From: Candidatus Eremiobacterota bacterium
GTDB lineage: Bacteria > Vulcanimicrobiota > CADAWZ01 > Ess09-12
Reading direction: 5' to 3'
Assembly: GCA_031082125.1 (NCBI GenBank)
Contig: JAVHLM010000003.1
Coordinates: 1-64,000, forward strand
Length of the DNA stretch: 64,000 bases
The translations under genes and the position numbers were made by a program. Shown piece after piece: positions 23,990 to 30,981 of this stretch (positions are counted from its first letter, which is position 1; each line of letters opens with the position of its first letter). Under the pieces are notes generated by a model. It was not told where the DNA came from. It did not search any database and was given only the letters and a program-made list of their open reading frames with translations.

Positions 23990-25348
23990 ATGATGCCATA
24001 CCGGTCCACGAGCTTCGTGCTTTTTCTCATTGCCGCTCTCATCCTCCTTTCCGGAGGGATGGCGCCTTCCTTCTGCCAGCAGGACTTTGTCGGAAAGATC
24101 ACCTCACTTGTGCAGAATACCGAAATTGTGAGGGCCGAAGCGAAATATGCCGTTCCCGCCCTCGAGGGAAATAGCCCCGGCCCGGGAGACGTGCTGAGAA
24201 CTGGCGAGGGAGGGCGGTGCGAGCTCACCCTGTCAGATGGAAGCCAGATCATCCTGAACAGCAGGTCATCGCTTCTGATCAGAAGGAGGGACCTCTTCAT
24301 CCTGCAGGAAGGCCAGCTCTGGGCTTCTTTCAGGGCCGAGGCCCGGGCGACCGTTGACTCTCCCTGCGGGCAGGCCGCCACCAGGGAGACCGTATCGGAA
24401 TTTGTGATGACCCTCTCGAAAGATCACCGTCACACGGCGGTGGAACTCATATCAGGTGAGCTTCACCTGTCAACGCCCCTTGGCACCATCAAGCTCACGG
24501 CCCCTCAGAAGGGCATGCTTTCCCTCTCATCGCCGCCCAGTGAAGACCCTTCCTCTCCCTCTCAGGATTCCGGGGCTGAAAGCCCCCCATGGACCGCCTT
24601 CAGGAAGCAGTCGATAATAGTGCTCGTGAAGGAGAACGAGAAAGGGAGAGGTGACCGCTTCTACCAGCAGGATCTGGAAAAGACCCTCCGGCAGGGGAGA
24701 TTTGGCGTGCTCACCGGGGAATCCCTGATGAGCTACAGGGACCAGGCGATACAGGCCCTGAAAGGAAGGGCGATGAAGGGGGAGCTCTCTGCCGCGATGG
24801 ATCTCTGCCGCAAGACAGGGATCGACCTGCTCATCATGGCGTCAGTCACTCCAGTACAGACACGGCAGATATCAGCAGGCATCGTTTCCTGCGCCGTGAA
24901 GGGAGAGGTGAGGCTCTACCAGGTGTCCACAGGGGAGCTCCTGATATCAAGCGCCTCCACCGCGACAGGGACGGGGAAAAATGAAAAGGAGGCCGCCTCC
25001 GACGCGATCCGCACCATAAGAAGAAATCTCGTCACGAGTCTCCCATGGGAGGTCCGCAGGGAGCTCGCTGAGAGGGTAAGGAAAACGGATATACCGGAGA
25101 GGGTGGAGATTGTGCTGATTGATTTCACCGCCCAGGGGAAGAAGGCGCTCATGGAGAAGCTCAGAAAAATGGCCGAGACCATGAAGGTGAGCGACGAGTC
25201 CCTCCCGGGGAGACCAGCTTTCATCCTTATGACCACCGCATCGGTAAAGACCCTTTCCCGCGCTCTTACCCAGGTGAGCGGCTTCAGCACAAAGGTCGTG
25301 GAGGCCACCGGCGAAAGGATTGTGCTCAAGGCTCAGAAAAGGAACTAG
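23990..25348 (+). CDS. exported FecR-domain protein
   Basis: 452 residues. A signal peptide or N-terminal anchor (about 8-28) is followed by a FecR-like domain (about 33-165): GDVLRTGEGGRCELTLSDGSQIILNSRSSLLI. The C-terminal half (about 195-450) has alpha/beta repeats with DLLIMASVTPVQ and KGEVRLYQVSTGELL, resembling CsgG/LPP20-like secreted folds, but I cannot name it firmly. It is divergent from the LytS-like kinase gene with less than 100 bases between starts, so it may be a target of that system. No convincing ribosome binding site precedes the ATG at 23990. It overlaps the convergent acetyltransferase gene by four bases. Confidence 0.75.
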   Translation: MMPYRSTSFVLFLIAALILLSGGMAPSFCQQDFVGKITSLVQNTEIVRAEAKYAVPALEGNSPGPGDVLRTGEGGRCELTLSDGSQIILNSRSSLLIRRRDLFILQEGQLWASFRAEARATVDSPCGQAATRETVSEFVMTLSKDHRHTAVELISGELHLSTPLGTIKLTAPQKGMLSLSSPPSEDPSSPSQDSGAESPPWTAFRKQSIIVLVKENEKGRGDRFYQQDLEKTLRQGRFGVLTGESLMSYRDQAIQALKGRAMKGELSAAMDLCRKTGIDLLIMASVTPVQTRQISAGIVSCAVKGEVRLYQVSTGELLISSASTATGTGKNEKEAASDAIRTIRRNLVTSLPWEVRRELAERVRKTDIPERVEIVLIDFTAQGKKALMEKLRKMAETMKVSDESLPGRPAFILMTTASVKTLSRALTQVSGFSTKVVEATGERIVLKAQKRN

Positions 25349-25809
25349 AGCTTTTTCTTAAGGGTGTAAAAGACCTCTTCGAAGCCCTCTTCCCGGTACA
25401 ACCTCAAGGCTTCCTTGTTGCTGGTGAGGACGCTGAGTGTCACCACTTCTATTCCCCGGTCTTTCAGGAAACTCATCACATGCCTCAGAAGCCTTCTCCC
25501 GTAGCCTTTCCCGCGGTGGATCTTTGCCACGTAGATATCAATGACCTCGGCGCACTGGTAGATGGTCTCAAAGGGCGGGGAGCATATGTTGAGAGAGATG
25601 AAGCCAATGACAGAGCCCTTTTCCTCTGCAACGAGAAAGAGGCCCTGGCTGATATAATACCTGGCGAAGGTTCGCCATTTCACCGTGTTCTGCTCTGACC
25701 ATTTCATGTTCACGAGCTCATGGTAGCCATCGCCCATATACTCGCGCCAGAGGGTCACAAGACCCTCCAGATCATCATCACGGCCCGGCCTTATGACTAA
25801 ATCACTCAT
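25345..25809 (-). CDS. GNAT-family N-acetyltransferase
   Basis: 154 residues, a single GNAT domain. The acetyl-CoA loop reads IYVAKIHRGKGYGRRLLRHV near residue 92, matching R/Q-x-x-G-x-G/A. The fourth-strand motif is SVLTSNKEALRLYREEGFEEV. A substrate cannot be assigned; the overall look is of a RimI- or small-molecule-type acetylase. It stands alone, tail to tail with the FecR gene. Confidence 0.85.
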   Translation of the reverse strand: MSDLVIRPGRDDDLEGLVTLWREYMGDGYHELVNMKWSEQNTVKWRTFARYYISQGLFLVAEEKGSVIGFISLNICSPPFETIYQCAEVIDIYVAKIHRGKGYGRRLLRHVMSFLKDRGIEVVTLSVLTSNKEALRLYREEGFEEVFYTLKKKL

Positions 25810-26011
25810 TGCCCCGCCCTTTCGCTTTCACTCTTTTCTTCATTCGTTTCTCTGCTGCCTTATTCCTAGTTCCCTGAGAAAATTCATCAGGCGAAAAGAG
25901 GAAAAGAGGAGCTTCTCACCTAAATATGGAGTACCTCATAAGCCCGTAAGAATCGAAGTGGCAGGCGCCAGGGACAAAGCTCAGGGTGCCTGCCTGAGGG
26001 GGAGTACCGCA

Positions 26012-26590
26012 ATGGATCAGAATTCCCAGGAAGAACAAAAGCTTCTCGTGCAGGATATCATCGCCCGCATCAACTCGATAAAAAATTATTACAGGGTCTT
26101 TGATGAATATGTGGTTTCAGTGGCAGAGTCGCTCAATGCCGAGCGCGGATTCATCATGCTGAAAATGAAGGGCACGGAGGACATGAAAGTCTTCGGCACC
26201 CACAACCTGAACCCCGAATCGATTGCCACCACGGCGGACATAAGCCAGTCCGTCATCAACGACGTAGCAGAGAAGGGCAAGGCCATCGTGAGCGTCGATG
26301 CAATGAAAGACCCTCGGTTCCAGGACAAGACAAGCGTCGTCATCTCGGGGCTGCGCTCCATACTCTGTGTTCCCCTCAAGATAAAGGGTATCACCGTAGG
26401 GATCCTTTACCTGGATAACCGTTACAAGGGATCGGCATTCAGGGATCAGCACCTCGAGGTGCTCACCAGTTTTCTCGACGCGGCCTCGCCTGTGATGGAA
26501 GCCCTTTACTCAAGGCTCGAAGCCTCGGAGAAAATCAAGGACAAGAGGATTGACAAGCGCGTGGTCCCGAAGAAGAGGAGCGGCATTTAG
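26012..26590 (+). CDS. GAF-domain protein
   Basis: 192 residues from the ATG at 26012, preceded by GAGGGGGAG seven bases away; the frame is open 73 codons further upstream without a good start. A single GAF domain (about 20-170): AERGFIMLKMKGTEDM, VAEKGKAIVSVDAMKDPRF and SILCVPLKIKGITVGILYLDN. The C-terminal tail is Lys/Arg-rich (KIKDKRIDKRVVPKKR), suggesting contact with nucleic acid or partner proteins. No output domain is present. It may be a small-molecule sensor acting on a partner elsewhere. Confidence 0.85.
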   Translation: MDQNSQEEQKLLVQDIIARINSIKNYYRVFDEYVVSVAESLNAERGFIMLKMKGTEDMKVFGTHNLNPESIATTADISQSVINDVAEKGKAIVSVDAMKDPRFQDKTSVVISGLRSILCVPLKIKGITVGILYLDNRYKGSAFRDQHLEVLTSFLDAASPVMEALYSRLEASEKIKDKRIDKRVVPKKRSGI

Positions 26591-26617
26591 CCCCTGCCGA
26601 TTGAGGTACAACAAAAA

Positions 26618-26690
26618 TGGAGCTGCGGGGATTCGAACCCCGGACCTCCTGCATGCCGAGCAGGCGCTCTCCCAGCTGAGCTACAACCCC
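26618..26690 (-). tRNA. tRNA-Ala (anticodon GGC)
   Basis: The minus strand folds into a complete cloverleaf of 73 bases: acceptor GGGGTTG/CAGCTCC with discriminator A, D stem GCTC/GAGC, anticodon stem CCTGC/GCAGG and T stem CGGGG/CCCCG. The G3-U70 wobble pair that identifies alanine tRNAs is present. The anticodon loop reads TCGGCAT, giving GGC, but base 33 is C rather than the near-universal U. CCA is not encoded; TTTTTG follows. It has its own promoter. Confidence 0.95.
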
Positions 26691-26703
26691 TTAAACATCT
26701 TCA

Positions 26704-26732
26704 ATTATAGGCGATCTTCCTTTTCCCGTCAA
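26704..26732 (-). promoter_or_regulatory. promoter of tRNA-Ala
   Basis: On the minus strand TTGACG (26727-26732) and a perfect TATAAT (26704-26709) are separated by 17 bases. The -10 box is 13 bases from the first tRNA base. It gives the tRNA its own transcript after rplA. Confidence 0.75.
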
Positions 26733-26746
26733 TAGGGTTCCCTATT
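26731..26746. repeat. 16-base inverted repeat over the rplA stop codon
   Basis: AATAGGG, TT, CCCTATT: perfect seven-base arms covering the last codons of rplA and touching the -35 box of the tRNA-Ala promoter. No T-run follows on either strand, so it does not look like an intrinsic terminator. Confidence 0.4.
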
Positions 26747-27449
26747 TACCATGGACGAAGAGCGCCGCCTTCTGAGGATCGACCTTCACTCCCGCCCCCA
26801 TGGTGGAGGTGAGGACGATGCTCTTGAGATAGGAACCCTTTGCCGTGGCGGGCTTCGCCCTTATGACGGCATCAAGCAGCGTGGAAATGTTCTGCCCCAG
26901 CTTTTCCTTGCCGAAATCTCTTTTTCCCACCGACGAGTGGATTATTCCCTCCTTGTCGGTGCGGTACTGCACCTTACCGCTCTTGAGCTCCTTTACGGTC
27001 TTCCCTATGTCCTTGGTCACGGTGCCGGCCTTGGGATTGGGCATTCTCGGGCCAAGTACTTTACCGAGCTCCTTGCCGAGCTGCCCCATCATGTCGGGGG
27101 TGGCCACGCACACATCAAAATCTGACCAGCCTCCCTTGACCATATCGATAAGCTCCTCGGCGCCCACCTTGTCGGCCTTGGCTTCCTCGGCCTCCTTTGC
27201 CTTGTCCCCCTTGGTGAAGACGATGACTCTCGGCGTCTTGCCGGTGCCATGGGGAAGGACCACGGTGCCGCGCACGTTCTGATCGCTCTTGCGCGGGTCT
27301 ACGCCGAGCTTGATGTGCATCTCGACAGTCTCGTTGAATTTTGCCTTCGCGTTGGTGATGACGAGGTCTATCGCTTCCTCGATGGTGAGGAGCTTTGCCT
27401 TGTCATAGCTCTGCACGATTGCCTTGTAGCGCTTTCCTTTAGTTGCCAT
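26742..27449 (-). CDS. rplA: 50S ribosomal protein L1
   Basis: 235 residues, full length. Typical L1 landmarks: [50 protein letters not shown], and [16 protein letters not shown]1 forms the mobile stalk near the ribosomal E site and represses its own operon by binding the mRNA leader. It follows rplK, but here the cluster stops: tRNA-Ala and a GAF gene come next instead of rplJ and rplL. It ends in TAG. Confidence 0.97.
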   Translation of the reverse strand: MATKGKRYKAIVQSYDKAKLLTIEEAIDLVITNAKAKFNETVEMHIKLGVDPRKSDQNVRGTVVLPHGTGKTPRVIVFTKGDKAKEAEEAKADKVGAEELIDMVKGGWSDFDVCVATPDMMGQLGKELGKVLGPRMPNPKAGTVTKDIGKTVKELKSGKVQYRTDKEGIIHSSVGKRDFGKEKLGQNISTLLDAVIRAKPATAKGSYLKSIVLTSTMGAGVKVDPQKAALFVHGK

Positions 27450-27515
27450 TCTTTCCTCCTCGTGGTGTTACCGGGGGGTTTGACGGATCCCCTCCCACAT
27501 AATGAGAGGCATTGA

Positions 27516-27941
27516 TCATGCCTCAACAACAATGCCCATGCTCCGGGCCGTTCCCTCGATGATCTTCACTGCGCCGTCAAGATCAGTGGCATTGAGATCG
27601 GGCATCTTGAGCTTGGCAATGTCTTCCACCTGTTTTCTCGTTATCTTGGCCACTTTCGTCACGTGGGGCTCGCCAGAGCCCTTTTCCACGCCTGCCGCCT
27701 TGAGCAGCAGCGTCGAAGCCGGGGGAGTCTTGGTGATAAAGGTAAAACTCCTGTCTTCAAACACGGTGATCTCAGCGGGGATAATCATGCCCACCTGATC
27801 AGCGGTGCGGGCATTATACTGCTTGCAGAACTCCATGATATTCACGCCGTACTGGCCAAGGGCGGGCCCGACGGGCGGAGCCGGGTTTGCCTTTCCTGCA
27901 GGAACCTGCAACTTCACTATAGCTTTTACTTTTTTTGCCAT
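27516..27941 (-). CDS. rplK: 50S ribosomal protein L11
   Basis: 141 residues, the standard length. [30 protein letters not shown] is the conserved N-terminal block holding the prolines important for factor binding; the C-terminal RNA-binding part includes [16 protein letters not shown] and [13 protein letters not shown]11 binds 23S rRNA at the GTPase-associated centre. It lies 14 bases after nusG and 66 before rplA. Confidence 0.97.
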   Translation of the reverse strand: MAKKVKAIVKLQVPAGKANPAPPVGPALGQYGVNIMEFCKQYNARTADQVGMIIPAEITVFEDRSFTFITKTPPASTLLLKAAGVEKGSGEPHVTKVAKITRKQVEDIAKLKMPDLNATDLDGAVKIIEGTARSMGIVVEA

Positions 27942-27955
27942 CTCAAGCTCACCTC

Positions 27956-28657
27956 TTACAACTTCTCAACCTGGCTGAATTCCAGCTCTACCGGTGTCTC
28001 TCTCCCAAAGATGGTAATGAGCACCTTGACCTTCTCTCGCTCAGGGTTCACCTCTTCCACAATGCCGTGGAAGTCCTGGAACGGACCATGGGTGACCCTC
28101 ACTCCCTGTCCCACATCAAGATCAAGCTTGATGCGTATCGGCGCCTCAAGTCCCATGTGGCGCTTGATGATCTTTACCTCTTCCTCGGGCAGCGGTATGG
28201 GCTTGACCCCCGGCCCGACAAAGCCCGTAACTCCCGAGGTGTTTCTCACCACGTACCAGGAGTCGTCGCGCATGATCATCTCAACCAGCACGTACCCCGG
28301 GTAGATCTTCTTCTGGACTGTTTTCCTCTTGCCGTCCTTAAACTCTATCTCCTCTTCCGTAGGAACGAGGATCTGGAATATCTTGTCCTTCATGCCCATG
28401 GACTCGATCCTGCGAAGAAGATTGGCCCGCACCTTGTTTTCATAGCCTGAATAGGTGTGGATCACATACCACTTCCGGTCGGGATCCTTTTCCTGCTCTG
28501 CTTCCTCTCCCTCGGGAACCTCTTCTCCCTGCTCGGCACTCTCCTCCTCGGGAGACTCCTTGACCTCTTCACTCTCTACGGCAGGCTCCGGGGCGGTCTC
28601 TTCGGCCTTGGGTTTTCTTCCCTTCTTGGTTTTTCCCTCTTCGCTCTTAAGTGCCAT
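27956..28657 (-). CDS. nusG: transcription termination/antitermination factor NusG with an acidic N-terminal extension
   Basis: 233 residues; ordinary NusG has about 175-185. The core NGN domain begins at [20 protein letters not shown] (near residue 60) and the KOW domain near residue 180 ([21 protein letters not shown]). Before it are about 58 residues, the first 18 basic ([12 protein letters not shown]) and the rest dominated by Glu and Pro. The only plausible start is the ATG at 28657 with GGAGG 12 bases upstream. NusG couples RNA polymerase, Rho and ribosomes. The extension is unlikely to alter the core but may add contacts. Confidence 0.95.
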   Translation of the reverse strand: MALKSEEGKTKKGRKPKAEETAPEPAVESEEVKESPEEESAEQGEEVPEGEEAEQEKDPDRKWYVIHTYSGYENKVRANLLRRIESMGMKDKIFQILVPTEEEIEFKDGKRKTVQKKIYPGYVLVEMIMRDDSWYVVRNTSGVTGFVGPGVKPIPLPEEEVKIIKRHMGLEAPIRIKLDLDVGQGVRVTHGPFQDFHGIVEEVNPEREKVKVLITIFGRETPVELEFSQVEKL

Positions 28658-28718
28658 CTTTTTGAAGTTCCTCCACCATATGTCAGAAACGGACGGTGTT
28701 TTTGACGATTAAGGTTTC

Positions 28719-28913
28719 CTATTGGATAAATCTCTTGAAAAACGCCGCAAGGAGATTGTCAACAAGAGAGAGATAGGCAGTGACCACCGCCAGGGTGACA
28801 AGCACCACTATGGTGGATGCCTTGAGTTCCTGCGGCGACGGCCAGGAAATCCTTTTCACTTCGGACCTGACGGCCTTTAAGTACTTCACAAGGTCATCAA
28901 TATGCTTTTTCAT
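28719..28913 (-). CDS. secE: preprotein translocase subunit SecE
   Basis: 64 residues, the short bacterial form with a single membrane helix (about 33-55, STIVVLVTLAVVTAYLSLV). The conserved amphipathic segment VRSEVKRISWPSPQEL precedes it. SecE clamps SecY in the translocon. Placed between rpmG and nusG, its classical position. Confidence 0.95.
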   Translation of the reverse strand: MKKHIDDLVKYLKAVRSEVKRISWPSPQELKASTIVVLVTLAVVTAYLSLVDNLLAAFFKRFIQ

Positions 28914-28978
28914 GGTCGAGCCTTTCTGAAAAATATGTGCCTTATATGAAAACCCTCATCATACAAGGCACATAACAG

Positions 28979-29143
28979 TTACTTCGTTTCCTTGTGCGGA
29001 GTGTGCTTCCGGCAGAACGAGCAGTATTTTTTAAGCGCCAGACGCTCTGTGGTATGCTGCTTGTTCTTCTTTGTCGCGTAATTTCTGCGCTTGCACTCCC
29101 CGCAGGCCATCGTAATGATTATACGGGTTTCCTTCTTGGCCAT
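28979..29143 (-). CDS. rpmG: 50S ribosomal protein L33, zinc-binding form
   Basis: 54 residues between tuf and secE, translated as [20 protein letters not shown] at the N-terminus and ending in KHTPHKETK. Two CxxC pairs (Cys14/17 and Cys41/44) form the zinc ribbon of the C+ type of L33; many bacteria under zinc limitation also carry a C- copy, none of which is seen here. The core [21 protein letters not shown] is diagnostic. A GAAGGTG ribosome binding site precedes the ATG at 29143. The order tuf-rpmG-secE-nusG is common in bacteria. Confidence 0.95.
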   Translation of the reverse strand: MAKKETRIIITMACGECKRRNYATKKNKQHTTERLALKKYCSFCRKHTPHKETK

Positions 29144-29176
29144 GGTACAACACCTTCACCCTTCTGATTCTTGTTC

Positions 29177-30370
29177 TTACTCGATAATGCCGACCACCAC
29201 TCCGGCACCCACCGTTCTTCCGCCTTCACGGATGGCGAAGCGGAGGCCTTCGTCCATGGCGATGGGGGTGATGAGGTTTACTTCTATCGTCACGTTGTCA
29301 CCGGGCATGATCATCTCCATGCCCTCAGGCAGCTTGATAGCGCCGGTCACATCGGTAGTCCTGAAATAGAACTGCGGACGGTAACCGTTGAAGAATGGTG
29401 TATGGCGGCCGCCCTCTTCCTTTGACAGCACATAAACCTCTGCCTTGAACTTGGTATGAGGCTTTATCGATCCTGGCTTCGCAAGCACCTGGCCTCTCTC
29501 TATCTCTTTCCTGTCTACTCCGCGGAGCAGCACGCCGATATTGTCGCCGGCGCGGCCCTCGTCCAGAATCTTGCGGAACATCTCGACGCCGGTGCAGACC
29601 GTTTTCTTGACTTCCGTGGAGAAGCCCACGATCTCAATCTCGTCGCCCACCTTGACTATGCCGCGCTCCGCTCTTCCCGTTGCCACGGTGCCTCTCCCGG
29701 TGATGGTGAACACATCCTCGACAGGCATCAGGAAGGGCTTGTCAATGGGGCGCTCGGGCATGGGGATATACTCGTCAATGGAATTGCAGAGATCCTCGAT
29801 TGATTTGGTCCATTTCGGATCGGGATCGTTTTCGATGACTTTCAGGGCCGAGCCCCTTATCACGGGGATGTTCTCGCCGGGGAACTCGTAAGTGCTGAGA
29901 AGTTCTCTCACCTCAAGCTCCACGAGGTCAATAAGCTCGGGATCGTCCACCATGTCAATCTTATTGAGGTACACCACGATGTAGGGCACATTCACCTGGC
30001 GCGCAAGGAGGATATGCTCGCGCGTCTGCGGCATGGGGCCGTCGGCCGCTGACACCACCAGAACTGCACCGTCCATCTGTGCGGCACCGGTGATCATGTT
30101 CTTGATGTAGTCGGCATGGCCAGGGCAGTCCACGTGGGCATAGTGCCTTTTTGCAGTCTCATACTCTGCATGATAGATGGCGATGGTGATGCCGCGCTCC
30201 TTTTCCTCGGGAGCATTGTCAATCTGATCAACATTGAGGGCCTTCGTGGTCCCTTTCGCCGCGAGAACCTTCGTTATTGCGGCAGTAAGGGTCGTTTTCC
30301 CATGATCGACATGCCCGATGGTTCCAATATTCACATGAGGTTTTGTTCTGTCGAATTTTTGCTTGGCCAT
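29177..30370 (-). CDS. tuf: translation elongation factor Tu
   Basis: 397 residues, full length. The GTPase motifs are intact: GHVDHGKT at residues 19-26, the switch region ending RGITI, DCPGH at 83-87, and NKIDMVDD. Domain 2 and 3 landmarks ([27 protein letters not shown]) are present. It carries aminoacyl-tRNA to the ribosome. Only one copy is in the window; it follows tRNA-Gly and tRNA-Thr on the same transcript, as in the E. coli tufB unit. A GAGGAGG site precedes the ATG. Confidence 0.98.
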   Translation of the reverse strand: MAKQKFDRTKPHVNIGTIGHVDHGKTTLTAAITKVLAAKGTTKALNVDQIDNAPEEKERGITIAIYHAEYETAKRHYAHVDCPGHADYIKNMITGAAQMDGAVLVVSAADGPMPQTREHILLARQVNVPYIVVYLNKIDMVDDPELIDLVELEVRELLSTYEFPGENIPVIRGSALKVIENDPDPKWTKSIEDLCNSIDEYIPMPERPIDKPFLMPVEDVFTITGRGTVATGRAERGIVKVGDEIEIVGFSTEVKKTVCTGVEMFRKILDEGRAGDNIGVLLRGVDRKEIERGQVLAKPGSIKPHTKFKAEVYVLSKEEGGRHTPFFNGYRPQFYFRTTDVTGAIKLPEGMEMIMPGDNVTIEVNLITPIAMDEGLRFAIREGGRTVGAGVVVGIIE

Positions 30371-30572
30371 TTCATTCCTCCTCTTACCACGTTCTTGTAA
30401 TAGATGATTAAGTTAGGAAAATTCCCCGTTTTTCCCTCTAAATCCTTTCTCACAGGGGACTTTTTTTCGATCCCCTCTCTGCGCCAAGGCTTAAGACCAC
30501 TGAGAGCCTGCCGCTCCTCGAGGCACCGGCGCATTCCCGGGTTCTATAGGCAACTGCACTTTGATCTGAAAA

Positions 30573-30645
30573 AGCTGGGGAACGGGATTGAACCGTCGAC
30601 CTCATCCTTACCAAGGATGTGCTCTACCGACTGAGCTACCCCAGC
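30573..30645 (-). tRNA. tRNA-Thr (anticodon GGT)
   Basis: Minus-strand cloverleaf: acceptor GCTGGGG/CCCCAGC with discriminator T, D stem GCTC/GAGC, anticodon stem CATCC/GGATG with loop TTGGTAA, T stem GACGG/CCGTT. No CCA is encoded. It lies between tRNA-Gly and tuf and should be cut from their common precursor. Confidence 0.96.
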
Positions 30646-30679
30646 GCGTGATACTAGAAAAGATTCCTCGCAAAAGAAC

Positions 30680-30698
30680 ATTCCAATTTGCTTGGAAT
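30680..30698. repeat. short hairpin in the tRNA-Gly/tRNA-Thr spacer
   Basis: ATTCCAA, five bases, TTGGAAT: perfect seven-base arms in the spacer between the two tRNAs. It may help precursor folding or processing; no T-run follows. Confidence 0.35.
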
Positions 30699-30712
30699 CT
30701 TTAAGTGTAGAA

Positions 30713-30785
30713 AGCGGGAGACGGGATTCGAACCCGCGACATCCAGCTTGGAAGGCTAGCGCTCTACCAATTGAGCTACCCCCGC
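30713..30785 (-). tRNA. tRNA-Gly (anticodon TCC)
   Basis: Minus-strand cloverleaf: acceptor GCGGGGG/CTCCCGC (one G-T pair) with discriminator T, D stem GCTC/GAGC, anticodon stem CTAGC/GCTGG with loop CTTCCAA, T stem GCGGG/CCCGT. No CCA is encoded. It is the first product of the tRNA-tuf transcript. Confidence 0.96.
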
Positions 30786-30844
30786 ATATGCTGTACACTT
30801 TGTGCATCTGTACAATACAAAATATAAGGTAGAGATGCGCTACT

Positions 30845-30873
30845 ATAATAGCCGATGAAATTTATTTTGTCAA
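30845..30873 (-). promoter_or_regulatory. promoter of the tRNA-Gly/tRNA-Thr/tuf translation operon
   Basis: On the minus strand a perfect TTGACA (30868-30873) and TATTAT (30845-30850) are separated by 17 bases, with GTAGCGC right after the -10. It stands about 60 bases upstream of tRNA-Gly and is the only strong promoter I see for the cluster down to rplA. Confidence 0.8.
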
Positions 30874-30981
30874 GACCTTTACGAGGTATAAAAATAATGG
30901 TTCCACTGGAGGGATCTCTCTGCTTTTCAAGAACGTTTTACATGGCCACCGAAATAAAATGCCGCCCCAGGAGGAGTTATC

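Noticed and set aside
23305-24381. 358-codon open frame on the minus strand across the LytS and FecR starts
   Set aside because: Covers two genes with clear domains on both strands and itself encodes no recognisable fold.
26731-26746. intrinsic terminator after rplA
   Set aside because: The stem is only seven bases with three G-C pairs and no T-run follows.
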